From the NCBI GenBank assembly GCA_030433075.1, contig JAUILI010000009.1, positions 1-54,941 of the forward strand: DNA of 54,941 nucleotides. Direction: 5' to 3'. The translations under genes and the position numbers were made by a program. Of this stretch, positions 38,877-48,490 are shown piece after piece. The notes beneath the pieces are model-generated. The model ran no database searches, was not told where the DNA came from, and saw only the letters and a list, made by a program, of their open reading frames with translations. Positions within the stretch are counted from its first letter, which is position 1; the number at the start of each line of letters is the position of its first letter. The stretch is from Gammaproteobacteria bacterium. Its GTDB lineage: Bacteria > Pseudomonadota > Gammaproteobacteria > Pseudomonadales > Azotimanducaceae.

Positions 38877-39365
38877 TTAGTGAGGCTGGGCGCCGTCCTC
38901 GGGGGTGGCGCCGGCCCGCTCGGCCTGCTGCTTCAGCGCCTCGTTGTAGAGGGCATCGAAGTTCACGTGCGCAAGCATCAGCGCCGGGAAGCTGCCGCGG
39001 GTCACAAGGCCATCCACGCAGGCCCGGGCGTAGGGGAAGAGGAGCGACGGGCAGTAGGCCGAAAGGGTGTGTTGGAGCTGGGCGCCCTCGACCCCTTCGA
39101 CGAAGAAGATGCCGGCCTGAGACAGTTCGCAGATGAAGCCGACCTGATCGTCCTCATCCCGGGCCTCGAGGGAGAGGGTCAGCACCACCTCGTAGGTGTG
39201 CTCCTCGACCTTCTTCGCGCGGCTGTTGATGTCCATTTTCATCTTCGGCTGCCAGGGCTTGGTGAAGACCTCCGGGGCCCGCGGCACTTCGAAGGACACG
39301 TCCTTCACATAGATACGCTGAATGCCAAACTGCGGCCCTTGCGGATCCACCGGGCTCTCACTCAT
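38877..39365 (-). CDS. secB: Protein-export chaperone SecB
   Basis: Tetrameric cytosolic chaperone that keeps secretory proteins unfolded and hands them to SecA (162 aa). Family segments: IYVKDVSFEVPRAP at the N-terminus, FICELSQAGIF and CPSLLFPYARACVDGLVTRG further on. Last gene of the rhodanese-grxC-secB unit on the minus strand, the same order as yibN-grxC-secB in E. coli. Its start overlaps grxC by 4 bp. Confidence 0.97.
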   Translation of the reverse strand: MSESPVDPQGPQFGIQRIYVKDVSFEVPRAPEVFTKPWQPKMKMDINSRAKKVEEHTYEVVLTLSLEARDEDDQVGFICELSQAGIFFVEGVEGAQLQHTLSAYCPSLLFPYARACVDGLVTRGSFPALMLAHVNFDALYNEALKQQAERAGATPEDGAQPH

Positions 39366-39640
39366 GGGGTCTCTCCTTTAGCTGGCGTTTGAAGCAACGC
39401 CTCGAGGGCGCCCTGTTGATGAAGTGCAAGTACATCGGTGAAGCCCCCAACATGCTGGGAACCCACCCAAATCTGCGGCACGGTATGCCGTCCCCCCGCG
39501 CGCTGGCGCATCTCTTCCCGCCGCGACGGCTCTAGATCCACGCGAATTTCCTCAAAGGGGACACCCAGATCGCTGAAGAGCGCCCGGGCCGCCTGGCAGT
39601 AGGGGCACGCCGCGGTGCCATACATGAGCACGGGGGCCAT
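39362..39640 (-). CDS. grxC: Glutaredoxin 3
   Basis: Dithiol glutaredoxin (92 aa) that reduces disulfides with glutathione. Active site C12-P-Y-C15 (TAACPYCQAA), the cis-Pro region HTVPQIWVG and the GG glutathione-binding pair (HVGGFTD) are all present. The start shares its A with the rhodanese stop (TGATG), and the stop overlaps secB. Confidence 0.96.
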   Translation of the reverse strand: MAPVLMYGTAACPYCQAARALFSDLGVPFEEIRVDLEPSRREEMRQRAGGRHTVPQIWVGSQHVGGFTDVLALHQQGALEALLQTPAKGETP

Positions 39641-40062
39641 CAGCTACGCCCCTTCACCAGCGGCAGGGACGCCGCACGCCAGGCCGCGAGGCCACCCTCG
39701 AGGCGTAGCACGGGCTCGAACTTGTGTTTGCGCAGCACCGTGCCCGCCGCCCCCGCTTGCTGGCCATGCTGGCAGACCAGGACCAGCGGCCGGCCACGAT
39801 GGCTCTCCAGCTCGCCGAGAGACTTTTCCAGGGTGGCAAAGGGAATGTTCAGGGACTGGGCAATGTGGCCCGCGCTAAAGGCCTTCCGATCCCGGACGTC
39901 GAGGACCAGGGCATTGTGCTGATTTACCCAGTCCACTAGAGCTTGAGCACCGATGGTTTTACCGCCGCGCTGGGTCTCGTTGAGGATGAATAGCACAAGC
40001 ACCGCCACGAAGCTTCCCGTGAGCAGCGGATGGGCGCCAATGAAGGTGAGAATTTGATCCAT
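39640..40062 (-). CDS. Membrane-anchored rhodanese-like sulfurtransferase (YibN type)
   Basis: 140 aa with an N-terminal transmembrane helix (about 12-28) and one rhodanese domain. LVLDVRDRKAFSAGHIAQSLNIP and the active-site loop VCQHGQQAG (Cys97) are intact, so it may carry persulfide sulfur. Matches yibN upstream of grxC-secB in E. coli. Divergent from gpmI. Its exact sulfur donor and acceptor are unknown. Confidence 0.93.
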   Translation of the reverse strand: MDQILTFIGAHPLLTGSFVAVLVLFILNETQRGGKTIGAQALVDWVNQHNALVLDVRDRKAFSAGHIAQSLNIPFATLEKSLGELESHRGRPLVLVCQHGQQAGAAGTVLRKHKFEPVLRLEGGLAAWRAASLPLVKGRS

Positions 40063-40177
40063 GGAACGCTCGACGGCGGCGGAACTTAGGGCGCGAAGTA
40101 TACACGTCCCTACTGCCTCGCTGGCCCCCGTATTACACTAGTCGCACGCGTTGCCTGCCTTCCGGAGAGTCCCGCCC
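40063..40177. promoter_or_regulatory. Divergent rhodanese/gpmI promoter region
   Basis: This 115-bp gap holds promoters for both directions. On the minus strand TATACT (plus 40097-40102) is a five-of-six -10 match for the rhodanese operon. On the plus strand TACACT (40134-40139) is a weaker -10 for gpmI. I could not find a good -35 for either. Confidence 0.35.
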
Positions 40178-41713
40178 ATGACCGCTGGCCCTACCCTGCT
40201 CATCATTCTCGACGGCTTCGGCTACGCAGCGCCGGGGCCCGACAATGCCATTTCCCTCGCCCAAACCCCCACCTGGGATCGGCTTTGGGCGGAGGCGCCG
40301 CATCGCCTAATCAACGGCTCCGGGCTCGCCGTGGGGCTCCCGGAGGGGCAGATGGGCAATTCGGAAGTGGGCCACATGAACCTGGGCGCGGGCCGGGTCA
40401 TCTTCCAGGAGCTCACGCGCATTAATCAGGACGCCGCCTCCGGCGCCCTGGCGGAGAATGCGACGCTCATGGGCGCCGTGGATGCCGCTAAGGCCACGGG
40501 GGGCGCGGTGCACCTGCTTGGCCTTTTGTCCCCCGGCGGCGTGCATAGCCACGAAGATCATATCCTCGCCATGGCCCGGGCCGCCGCGGCCCGGGGCGCT
40601 GAGCGCGTCTATATCCACGCCTTCCTCGACGGCCGGGATACGCCCCCGCGCTCCGCCGAGCCCTCCCTCGCCGCCGCCGATGAGGTGCTGAACAGCCTCG
40701 GCGTGGGTCGGGTAGCCAGCGTCGTGGGGCGCTACTACGCCATGGATCGGGACAAGCGCTGGGATCGGGTCGCCAAGGCCTATGCGCTTCTCACGGAAGG
40801 CGCCGGGCGCCGGGCCCCCAGCGCGGCGGAGGCTCTGGCCCAGGCCTATGCCCGCGATGAATCGGACGAATTCATTGACGCCACCTGGTGTGGAGGCCCG
40901 GAAGGCACCATCAACGACGGGGACGCGGTGATCTTCATGAATTTCCGGGCCGACCGGGCCCGGGAGCTGAGCCAGGCTTTCGTGGACCCGGCCTTCGACG
41001 GCTTCCCGCGGCAAAAAACCCCGGCCCTGGCCGCCTTCGTCACTCTGACGCGCTACGCCGAAAGCCTCCCGGCCCCCTGCGCTTATGCGCCGACGCGGCT
41101 CGAAAACACCCTCGGGGAAGTGATCAGCCAAGCGGGACTGCGGCAGTTGCGGGTGGCGGAAACGGAGAAATACGCCCACGTCACCTTTTTCTTTAACGGC
41201 GGCGAAGAGCAGGTCTTCCCCGGGGAGACGCGGGAGCTCGTCCCTTCGCCCTCCGTCGCCACCTACGACCTCGCCCCGGAGATGAGCGCAGAAGCGGTCA
41301 CGGACATTTTGGTGGACGCCATCGAACAGCACCGCTTTGATCTCATCGTATGCAACTACGCCAACGGCGACATGGTCGGCCACACCGGTGTCCTTCCCGC
41401 GGCCATCAAGGCGGTGGAAACGTTGGATACGGCCCTAGGCCGGGTGGAAGCGGCCCTTCGAAAGGCCGGAGGGCAGGCCCTGATCACCGCCGATCATGGC
41501 AACGTCGAACAGATGACGGACCACAGCACGGGGCAACCCCATACGGCCCATACCTGCGAACCCGTGCCCCTCATCTACGTGGGCGCGGGGTCGCCCCAAT
41601 TCCGGGAAGGGGACGGCACCCTCGCGGATATCGCCCCGACGCTCCTGGCCCTCATGGGCCTTCCCCAGCCCGCGGAAATGACGGGGCGTTCCCTGCTCGC
41701 GACGCACCCTTGA
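40178..41713 (+). CDS. gpmI: 2,3-bisphosphoglycerate-independent phosphoglycerate mutase
   Basis: Glycolytic interconversion of 3- and 2-phosphoglycerate using two Mn2+ ions (511 aa). Metal and catalytic residues: D12 in LIILDGFGY and Ser62 in [17 protein letters not shown]. Further on are [29 protein letters not shown] and [11 protein letters not shown]. The ATG at 40178 has GGAGAG 8 nt upstream; the longer frame adds nine non-conserved residues. Order gpmI-envC matches E. coli. Confidence 0.97.
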   Translation: MTAGPTLLIILDGFGYAAPGPDNAISLAQTPTWDRLWAEAPHRLINGSGLAVGLPEGQMGNSEVGHMNLGAGRVIFQELTRINQDAASGALAENATLMGAVDAAKATGGAVHLLGLLSPGGVHSHEDHILAMARAAAARGAERVYIHAFLDGRDTPPRSAEPSLAAADEVLNSLGVGRVASVVGRYYAMDRDKRWDRVAKAYALLTEGAGRRAPSAAEALAQAYARDESDEFIDATWCGGPEGTINDGDAVIFMNFRADRARELSQAFVDPAFDGFPRQKTPALAAFVTLTRYAESLPAPCAYAPTRLENTLGEVISQAGLRQLRVAETEKYAHVTFFFNGGEEQVFPGETRELVPSPSVATYDLAPEMSAEAVTDILVDAIEQHRFDLIVCNYANGDMVGHTGVLPAAIKAVETLDTALGRVEAALRKAGGQALITADHGNVEQMTDHSTGQPHTAHTCEPVPLIYVGAGSPQFREGDGTLADIAPTLLALMGLPQPAEMTGRSLLATHP

Positions 41714-42861
41714 ATTCAACCCGGGCCCCCAGCCGCCCCTGGCGCCTGAACGCCCTTCTAGCGCTGGCGTTCCTCCTGCCTTCTACGGGCAGCGCGGCCC
41801 CGAGCGCGGAGGCGACGTCGGCCCAGCTGGCGACGCTGAAGCGCGAGCTGGCCGAAATCGAGCGCTGGATTGCGGAGAAGGCCGACGATCAGGCCGCGCT
41901 CGATCGAGCTCTAAAGCGCGCCGACCAAGCCCTGAATGGACAGGCCCGAGCCACGCGGACCGCGAGCCGCGCCCTCGCCGAAACCACGGCGGCGGTGCGG
42001 TCCCTCGAGGTGACGCTGGGAGAAACGGAAGACGCCTATCAGACCCAACAGGCCGCCCTCGCCGCGACGGTGCGTAGCGCCTGGCTCCTTAGCCGCCGCC
42101 CGCCCCTGCAACTCGCGCTAGAGGGCGAGAGCCCCGATGCGCGGGGGCGCATTCTCACCTTCCAGGCCTTTTTGGCGGAGCACTATGGCGCCGCCGCCGC
42201 GGCGCTGGACGCCACCGCAGCGGCTTTGAAGGCCCAGCGCGAGACCCTCGAAGCGGAGCGGAAAGCTAGGGCGGCCCAGCAAGCGGAAGCCGCGGCCCTA
42301 GAGCGGCAGCTCGCCGCTGCCCGCAGCGAACAGGCCCAAGGCCTTACGGCCTTTCGCAGCCGCCTCGCGGAAAAGGAAGCGCGGCGCACGGCCTTAAGCC
42401 AGGATGCAAAAGCGCTGGCTGCCCTTTTGGCGCGCCTCGAAGCAGAGGCCGCAAGGCGCAGCTTCAAGGCCCGCCCGGGCACCTTTCCCTGGCCCCTGGA
42501 GGGACGGGTCCTCCAAGCCTTTGGAGCCCCCCTCGAGGCGGGCTCGCTTCGCGCCAACGGCCTTCGCCTCAGCGCCGAGGAGGGAACGCCCGTTCGCGCG
42601 ATCGCCCGCGGCGAAGTGGTTTTTGCCGATTGGCTTCGGGGCTTTGGGCTCATGATCATTATCGACCACGGGGACGGCTGGCTGTCCCTCTACGGCCAAG
42701 CCGAGAGCCTGCTCTACCGGGAAGGACAGCAGGTGGAGGCCGGAGAGGTCATCGCCACCGCGGGGCGCTCTGGCGGTGCTCGCAGCGCCGGTTTATGGTT
42801 CGAGCTTCGTCAGAACGGCGCTCCCCAGGATCCCATCCGCTGGTGCGTCGCGCGCTCCTAG
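41710..42861 (+). CDS. envC: EnvC-like murein hydrolase activator with degenerate LytM domain
   Basis: Periplasmic division protein (383 aa). A signal peptide (about 1-30) leads into long coiled coils (about 35-90 and 150-250) that in EnvC bind FtsEX, then a C-terminal M23/LytM domain (from about [14 protein letters not shown]). The zinc ligands of active M23 enzymes are missing: the first motif reads RANGLRLS and the HxH motif is GLWFELR. It should therefore activate amidases rather than cut peptidoglycan. A TTG start overlaps the gpmI stop by 4 bp (TTGA). Longer readings upstream lie inside gpmI and are rejected. Confidence 0.92.
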   Translation: MNSTRAPSRPWRLNALLALAFLLPSTGSAAPSAEATSAQLATLKRELAEIERWIAEKADDQAALDRALKRADQALNGQARATRTASRALAETTAAVRSLEVTLGETEDAYQTQQAALAATVRSAWLLSRRPPLQLALEGESPDARGRILTFQAFLAEHYGAAAAALDATAAALKAQRETLEAERKARAAQQAEAAALERQLAAARSEQAQGLTAFRSRLAEKEARRTALSQDAKALAALLARLEAEAARRSFKARPGTFPWPLEGRVLQAFGAPLEAGSLRANGLRLSAEEGTPVRAIARGEVVFADWLRGFGLMIIIDHGDGWLSLYGQAESLLYREGQQVEAGEVIATAGRSGGARSAGLWFELRQNGAPQDPIRWCVARS

Positions 42862-42893
42862 GGCGCCTTCGCCACGCAAAGAGATCATCGCTT

Positions 42894-44207
42894 ATGTTTC
42901 CTGCCCCCGCCCTGCGCCTCTTCGCCTTCTGCCTGCTCTCGGGAAGCGGGTTTTGCCTCGCCATGGCCCCGCTGACCCTGGTCGCCGCCGAGGACCCTGC
43001 CCCCATGGCGGAAGCCGCGGCGGAAGGCAGCTATGCCATCGAGTCCCTGCGGGTCTTCGTGGAAACGCTCGATCGGATTCGGAGCCATTATGTGGAGCCG
43101 ATCGACGATGAAACCCTCCTCGAGGATGCCATCGAAGGCATGGTGCAGCGGCTCGATCCCCATTCCAGCTACCTCACCGGGGATGCCTACGCGGCCCTTC
43201 AGGAGGCGACGGAAGGGGTGTTCGGCGGCATCGGGGTTGAGATCCTTGAAGAAGAGGGTCGGCTGAAGGTCGTCGCGCCCATCGACGGCACGCCTGCCGC
43301 GGAAGCGGGGCTGCGCCCCGGGGATTGGATCGAGGCGGTGGACGGGGAACGCACCGCGGTGGTCGGCACAGAGGCCGCCCTCGGCGCGCTTCGAGGCGAG
43401 ATCGGGGATCCCGTCACCTTGACGCTGCGCCGGCCCTCGGAAGAGGACAGCTTCACCGTCACCCTAACCCGGGCCCTTATCGATATTCCCTCGGTCAGCC
43501 AGCGCTGGCTGGTCCCGGGCCTCGCCTACCTGCGCATTACCCAGTTCCAAACCCATACGGGAGAGGATCTTCGCGCAGCCCTGGAGGCCCTCCAAAGCGA
43601 GCAGGCCCTCGCGGGGGTGGTCCTCGACCTGCGAAACAACCCCGGCGGCGTCCTTTCGAGCGGAGTGGCCGTCGCCGATGCTTTCCTCGACGGGGGCCTT
43701 ATTGTGGAAACCCGGGGCCGCGGGGCCAGCGCGAATGAGCGCTACGAGGCCCAGCGGGGAGACTTAACGGGCGGGGCGCCGGTGGTGGTGCTCATCAATG
43801 AAGGCACCGCGAGCGCCTCGGAAATCGTTGCCGGCGCTCTCCAGGACCACGGCCGGGGCCTCCTTCTCGGACAGCGCAGCTTTGGCAAGGGCTCGGTGCA
43901 GACGCTCATGCCCCTGTCCGAAACCCGCGCCCTGAAGATCACCACCGCGCGCTACTACACCCCGTCGGGGCGCTCCATTCAGGCCCAGGGCATCGTCCCG
44001 GACCTCCAAGGCCGGGAGCTGGGTTCTATGGGGGAGCGCGCGCCGGCCACCCGGGAAGCGGACCTTCCAGGCCACCTAGACGCCCCCGAGGAGGGTGCCG
44101 TCGATGAGGACGCCTTAGGGGGGCTTGCGCCCTTTAGCGATGAAGATGGGCTGCTGATGGAAGCGGTGCGCCTACTTCAGGCTCACGGGCGCCTCGGCGG
44201 CGCCTAG
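42894..44207 (+). CDS. ctpA: Carboxy-terminal processing protease CtpA (S41)
   Basis: Periplasmic serine protease (437 aa). Signal peptide (about 1-31), an N-terminal helical region, a PDZ domain (GVFGGIGVEILEEEG ... LRPGDWIEAVDG) and an S41 core. The Ser-Lys dyad is S307 (TASASEIVAG) and K332 (RSFGKGSVQT), with the usual spacing of 25. In Pseudomonas CtpA trims peptidoglycan hydrolases, which fits its place after envC. The longer reading from 42630 lies inside envC and is rejected. Overlaps hisA tail to tail by 4 bp. Confidence 0.95.
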   Translation: MFPAPALRLFAFCLLSGSGFCLAMAPLTLVAAEDPAPMAEAAAEGSYAIESLRVFVETLDRIRSHYVEPIDDETLLEDAIEGMVQRLDPHSSYLTGDAYAALQEATEGVFGGIGVEILEEEGRLKVVAPIDGTPAAEAGLRPGDWIEAVDGERTAVVGTEAALGALRGEIGDPVTLTLRRPSEEDSFTVTLTRALIDIPSVSQRWLVPGLAYLRITQFQTHTGEDLRAALEALQSEQALAGVVLDLRNNPGGVLSSGVAVADAFLDGGLIVETRGRGASANERYEAQRGDLTGGAPVVVLINEGTASASEIVAGALQDHGRGLLLGQRSFGKGSVQTLMPLSETRALKITTARYYTPSGRSIQAQGIVPDLQGRELGSMGERAPATREADLPGHLDAPEEGAVDEDALGGLAPFSDEDGLLMEAVRLLQAHGRLGGA

Positions 44208-44947
44208 GACGCGAGCAGGGCAAGCCCCGCTTCGAAATCGAGGGAGCCTTCATAGAGGGCCCGACCGCTGATCGCCCCAAGCAACGCCCCGGGCTGATCC
44301 GCAGCCGCGGCCTTTAGCCGGGTCAGATCGTCGAGATCGTGAAGGCCACCGGAGGCGATCACCGGGCAGCTGAGGGCTTCCGCGAGGGCCAGGGTCTCCT
44401 CGAGATTGATGCCCGTGCCCATGCCGTCGCGATGGATGTCGGTATAGATCACCGCCGCGACCCCGGCTTGCTCAAGGCGCTGGGCAAGCTCGAGGGCCGA
44501 CACCCGGCTGGCCTCAGCCCAGCCTTCCGTCGCCACGAACCCCTCCCGCGCGTCGATGCCGACGATGACGCGCCCGGGAAACTGCTTGCAGAGCCCTTCA
44601 ACCCAGGCCGGTTCCCGAGCCGCACGGGTCCCCACAATGCCCCAGCGCACCCCCGCCTCAAGGTAGGCCCGAAAGGTCGCGTCATCCCGAATGCCGCCGC
44701 CAATTTGCACGGGAATGGACAGGGCGGCGCAGATGCCTTCGACGGCGGCCCGGTTCACCGGCTCGCCCGCGAAGGCGCCGTCCAGGTCCACCACGTGAAG
44801 GCGCTTGGCGCCCCGGGCTTCCCAGCTGCGGGCCATGGCCACGGGATCGTCGCCGAAGACCGTGGCGTCTTCCATGCGCCCCTGGCGCAGGCGAACGCAC
44901 TGGCCGCCCTTCAAATCGATGGCGGGAATGAGTTCAAGCGCGCTCAC
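44204..44947 (-). CDS. hisA: ProFAR isomerase (phosphoribosylformimino-AICAR ribotide isomerase)
   Basis: TIM-barrel isomerase of histidine synthesis (247 aa). Catalytic D11 in [14 protein letters not shown], the phosphate-binding [10 protein letters not shown] and the second catalytic Asp in [13 protein letters not shown] are present. Overlaps hisB by 4 bp. hisH and hisF, usually beside hisA, are not here; the next gene downstream is ctpA on the other strand. Confidence 0.96.
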   Translation of the reverse strand: MSALELIPAIDLKGGQCVRLRQGRMEDATVFGDDPVAMARSWEARGAKRLHVVDLDGAFAGEPVNRAAVEGICAALSIPVQIGGGIRDDATFRAYLEAGVRWGIVGTRAAREPAWVEGLCKQFPGRVIVGIDAREGFVATEGWAEASRVSALELAQRLEQAGVAAVIYTDIHRDGMGTGINLEETLALAEALSCPVIASGGLHDLDDLTRLKAAAADQPGALLGAISGRALYEGSLDFEAGLALLAS

Positions 44948-45534
44948 AGGGACCCCTTCGTGGACGGAATCCCCGAGCTCCGGGGATCGACTTCACAGGC
45001 CATGCGCAGGGCGCGACCGAAGGCCTTGAAGACCGTCTCCGCCTGGTGATGGGCGTTTTCCCCACGCAGGCAATCCACGTGCAGGGTCACCAGGGCGTGA
45101 TTGACGAAGCCCTGGAAAAACTCGTGGAAGAGGTCCGTATCAAACTGACCCACCCAGGCCCGGGTGAAGGGCACCTCAAAGACCAGCCCGGGGCGGCCGG
45201 AAAGGTCGAGCACCACCCGGGAAAGGGCCTCATCGAGGGGGACATAGGCATGGCCATAGCGACGCAAACCGCGCTTATCGCCCACGGCCTGGGCAAAGGC
45301 CTGGCCCAGGGTGATCCCGATATCTTCCACCGTGTGGTGCCCGTCGATGTGCAAATCGCCCTGGGCAGCGACGGTGAGATCCATCAAGCCGTGACGAGCG
45401 ACCTGATCGAGCATGTGGTCGAGAAAGGGAAGACCCGTCGCCAGATCGCTCTTGCCCTCCCCATCGAGGTTCAGGGAAACGGTAATTTGCGTTTCCAGCG
45501 TATCCCGGGCCACTTGCGCGCTTCGCGAAGCCAT
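44944..45534 (-). CDS. hisB: Imidazoleglycerol-phosphate dehydratase
   Basis: Sixth step of histidine synthesis, a Mn2+ enzyme (196 aa). Metal-binding motif [16 protein letters not shown] and the second [19 protein letters not shown] are clear. It is the single-function form, without the HisN phosphatase of E. coli HisB. GGAGG lies 8 nt before the ATG. First gene of hisBA on the minus strand. Confidence 0.96.
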   Translation of the reverse strand: MASRSAQVARDTLETQITVSLNLDGEGKSDLATGLPFLDHMLDQVARHGLMDLTVAAQGDLHIDGHHTVEDIGITLGQAFAQAVGDKRGLRRYGHAYVPLDEALSRVVLDLSGRPGLVFEVPFTRAWVGQFDTDLFHEFFQGFVNHALVTLHVDCLRGENAHHQAETVFKAFGRALRMACEVDPRSSGIPSTKGSL

Positions 45535-45560
45535 AACTGCTTCCTCCGTAGTCGGCGCGG

Positions 45561-45589
45561 ATTATAGGCCGCCGGCGGTAGGGGCTCCA
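45561..45589 (-). promoter_or_regulatory. hisBA promoter
   Basis: The minus strand carries a perfect -10 TATAAT (plus-strand ATTATA, 45561-45566) with TGGAGC (plus 45584-45589) 17 bp upstream as a weak -35. The start would be near 45554, about 20 nt before the hisB ATG, so there is no room for a his leader peptide attenuator. Confidence 0.5.
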
Positions 45590-45659
45590 GCAAAGCCGGT
45601 CGCACAGCGCAGAGCCATCCCCTATGCTTTCCCCCGGCCCTAAACCCCCGGAGTACCCC

Positions 45660-47396
45660 ATGCGCCTTCTCGCTTTGCTTGCCTACGGCCTCTTCGCGCT
45701 GCTCCTGCTGCTGGGGCTTGGGCTCTATGGCCTGCTCTCGCAGCTCGATCTTGAAGCGCTCACGGAAGCCGGGGACGAGGTGCTGCGGGAGAACTACGCC
45801 CTCACCCTGTCCGTTTCCGAGGACAGCAGCCTCACCCTGTTCCCCGAACCCGCGGTGGTGCTCCTAGACGCGGAGCTTCGGGCCCTCGACGCCCCCGCTG
45901 GCGCGCCCCTGGCGCGGGTGGGCGAGCTCGCCCTGACCGTGGATCTTGCGGGGGCCCTGAAGGGTGCCCGGGCTCCCGTGCGCGGCATCGCCCTTCGCGA
46001 TGTGGACATCACCTTAAACCCGACGCGCCTAGGCGGGGGGGCTAGCACCGGGAAAGGGGACGGGGACCCAAAGGAAGGCTCGGACGATCGCCTCAGCCTG
46101 ACCCTGCCGGCGCCGGAGCGCTTCCCCGTCCAGCGTATCGAGCTCGCTAACGTGACCCTGCGTTTGGCGGCTTCCGAGGACGCCGCGCCCCTCGCGCTAG
46201 AGGGGCTCGAGGGCAGGCTGGCACGGGAGGAGCGCGGCCTTGCCCTGACGCTCGCCGGCACCCTCACGGGGGGCCCAAGCCCCTTTCCCCTTTCCCTGGA
46301 AACGCGACTTCGCGGCGATGAGGAACAGCTCACCGCGGAGGCCCTGAGCCTTCAGCTCGGCACCGACCGCTTCGAGGGAGCGGCCTGGCTTCGCAGCGAG
46401 GACGGGGGCCAACGGCTAGAAAGCGCCCTGACCCTGCGCGGCTCAGCGCTACACCTCGATCCCCTCCTGGCCCTCGCCGGTCGCTTAGACGAGGCCCTAG
46501 CGCCCGGCGACCCCGCGCTCGCGTCGGCCCCCTCGGGCACCGCGCCGCAGCCAGTGCTGCGCTGGCATCGAACGGTCGACGCCACGGTTGACGCCCTTCA
46601 CCTCCAGCAGCGCAGCCTAGGCCCCGCGGCCCTCACGCTGGATTTTGGCGCTGCGGGGGGCTCGGGCTCTCTCAATCTTTCCCGCTTACTCCAAGGAAAA
46701 GCTAGCGCTCACTATCATTACGATATCGGAGATTCAGGAGCCTTGCGCCTCGAGGCCGACAACCTCAGACCTGAGGCCTGGGATCCGCGCCTCCAGGGCC
46801 TGGGCGCCCTCGCCCTCCAGGGGGCGTTTGTGGAGGACGGCAACGCCGCCCTTGGGCTCCGCGGCACGCTCACGGTCAGCGGTGCTCCGGGCTCCCTAGA
46901 TGCGAGGGCCTTGAAGGCGCCCCTGTCCCTTGCGGCCCTCCTCCTCGGAGACCAAGAGGCCCTCGCCCGCTGGCCCGAGCGCCTTCGCTATGAAAGCTTA
47001 ACGGGCGACCTCACCCTCGGTGCCGAAGGCGCACCCCAGCCCTTTACCCTCGCCATCGATGATCTGTCGCTAACCGGCGCGCTCCAGCTGAGCGCGGAGG
47101 GAACGGCCCTTACGGCGGAAGGCCGCTTTGCCGAGGGCGGCGCCACCTTTCCCGTGCCCGAGGCGCTGCGGGGCATGCCCCTCCCCGTGCGCTGCCCCCA
47201 GCTTGAGGCCGGGCTCAGCACCTGCGCGCTGGATCGCCCGGCCTTCCTAAAAGCCCTGCAGGACGGAGAGGGCAACGCCCTTAGAAGCGCGCTCGAGGCC
47301 GCGGCTGAGGAAAAGCTTCCCGACGCCCTGAAGGCCCCGGCCCGCGCCCTCCTCCGGGGCCTGTTCCAGAAACCTCGGGAAGACGGCGGGCGGTGA
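45660..47396 (+). CDS. AsmA-family protein
   Basis: Inner-membrane-anchored protein (578 aa) with one N-terminal transmembrane helix (about 1-22) and a long periplasmic beta-rich region. The start of the AsmA domain is seen in FPEPAVVLLDAELRALDAP and GELALTVDLAGAL, and the C-terminal AsmA-like repeats in LQGLGALALQGAFVEDGN. Family members are thought to act in outer-membrane lipid homeostasis, possibly as lipid bridges. It precedes mutY as in Pseudomonas. The ATG at 45660 has GGAG 7 nt upstream; the overlap with mutY is 4 bp. Confidence 0.88.
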   Translation: MRLLALLAYGLFALLLLLGLGLYGLLSQLDLEALTEAGDEVLRENYALTLSVSEDSSLTLFPEPAVVLLDAELRALDAPAGAPLARVGELALTVDLAGALKGARAPVRGIALRDVDITLNPTRLGGGASTGKGDGDPKEGSDDRLSLTLPAPERFPVQRIELANVTLRLAASEDAAPLALEGLEGRLAREERGLALTLAGTLTGGPSPFPLSLETRLRGDEEQLTAEALSLQLGTDRFEGAAWLRSEDGGQRLESALTLRGSALHLDPLLALAGRLDEALAPGDPALASAPSGTAPQPVLRWHRTVDATVDALHLQQRSLGPAALTLDFGAAGGSGSLNLSRLLQGKASAHYHYDIGDSGALRLEADNLRPEAWDPRLQGLGALALQGAFVEDGNAALGLRGTLTVSGAPGSLDARALKAPLSLAALLLGDQEALARWPERLRYESLTGDLTLGAEGAPQPFTLAIDDLSLTGALQLSAEGTALTAEGRFAEGGATFPVPEALRGMPLPVRCPQLEAGLSTCALDRPAFLKALQDGEGNALRSALEAAAEEKLPDALKAPARALLRGLFQKPREDGGR

Positions 47397-48490
47397 GCGC
47401 CCCGCCGCCCCTCGCCCCACCGCTCCTGGCCTGGTTCGCCCAGGAAGGGCGGCACGATCTTCCCTGGAAAAGTCCGTCCTCGCCCTATCGCATCTGGCTC
47501 TCGGAGATCATGCTCCAGCAAACCCAGGTGCAGACGGTAAAGCCCTATTTCGCCCGCTTTATCGAGGCCTTCCCTACGCTCCAGGACCTGGCCGCGGCGC
47601 CCCTCGACGCGGTGCTGAGCCTGTGGTCCGGCCTGGGCTACTATGCCCGGGCACGGAATCTTCACCGCTGCGCGCAAACGATTCTGCGCGAGCACGGGGG
47701 CATCTTTCCCGAAGACCCCGCGGTGCTCGTGACCTTGCCGGGCATCGGCCCCTCCACGGCCAACGCCATTGCTGCCCAGGCGTTTAATGTTCGGGCCCCC
47801 ATCCTTGATGGCAACGTGAAACGGGTCCTCGCCCGCTACTTCGCCGTGGACGGCTGGCCCGGCAGCCCAGCGGTGGCGAGCACCCTATGGGCCCTCGCCG
47901 ATCAGGAAACCCCCGCAGCGGCCCCGGCGGACTACACCCAGGCCATCATGGATCTCGGCGCCCTGCTGTGCCGGCGTCGGCCCGATTGCGCCCGCTGCCC
48001 CGTGCAGGCCGGCTGCGAAAGCTTCCGGACGGGCACGGTGGGGGAGCGCCCGGCGCCCCGCCCGCGCAAGGATCGCCCCCTGCGCCGGCGGTTCTTTCTG
48101 CTGGCCTTCGATGGCGAGGGGGCACTCTTTCTAAAGCCCCGACCCCCGGAGGGCCTCTGGGGCGGGCTACTTTCCCTTCCGGAGTTCGAAGCCCTCGAAG
48201 AGCTGAACGCGGTGCTCGCCGCCGAGGGGTTGCCGCCGGGGGCGAATGCTTGGACGCAGGATGCCCCCTTTGAACACGGGTTCACCCATTTCCGCCTTGA
48301 AATCACCCCCGTCCATGTCCACCTTACGGGGCCCGGGGAAACCGGTGCCTTTTACGCCGCTGAGCGCTGGCCCACCCTCCCCCTTCCCGCCCCCGTGAAG
48401 CGGTACCTTCGGGGCCTAAGCGAAAGGAGAACGACCGATGGCGAGAACGGTGTTTTGCCGCTATTTCCAGAAAACCCTGGACGGTCTTGA
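47393..48490 (+). CDS. mutY: Adenine DNA glycosylase MutY
   Basis: Removes adenine paired with 8-oxoguanine (365 aa). Catalytic E38 (LSEIMLQQTQV), the helix-hairpin-helix LPGIGPSTANAIA and D139 (ILDGNVKRVLAR) are intact. The [4Fe-4S] cysteines are C193, C199, C202, C208, giving C-x5-C-x2-C-x5-C; the usual first spacing is six. The C-terminal NUDIX-like domain that reads 8-oxoG is present from about residue 235. The GTG start overlaps the asmA-like gene by 4 bp, and the 3' end overlaps yggX by 53 bp. Confidence 0.96.
   Translation: MSAPPPLAPPLLAWFAQEGRHDLPWKSPSSPYRIWLSEIMLQQTQVQTVKPYFARFIEAFPTLQDLAAAPLDAVLSLWSGLGYYARARNLHRCAQTILREHGGIFPEDPAVLVTLPGIGPSTANAIAAQAFNVRAPILDGNVKRVLARYFAVDGWPGSPAVASTLWALADQETPAAAPADYTQAIMDLGALLCRRRPDCARCPVQAGCESFRTGTVGERPAPRPRKDRPLRRRFFLLAFDGEGALFLKPRPPEGLWGGLLSLPEFEALEELNAVLAAEGLPPGANAWTQDAPFEHGFTHFRLEITPVHVHLTGPGETGAFYAAERWPTLPLPAPVKRYLRGLSERRTTDGENGVLPLFPENPGRS

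Noticed and set aside
41350-41709. N-terminal extension of envC reaching into gpmI
   Set aside because: The extra 120 residues are a frame-shifted reading of gpmI; the TTG at 41710 gives a normal signal peptide.
42530-42861. EnvC as an active M23 endopeptidase
   Set aside because: The expected zinc ligands are replaced ([15 protein letters not shown]), so it fits the degenerate amidase-activator class.
45535-45659. His-leader attenuator before hisB
   Set aside because: The predicted start is only about 20 nt before hisB, with no room for a leader peptide and no run of His codons.
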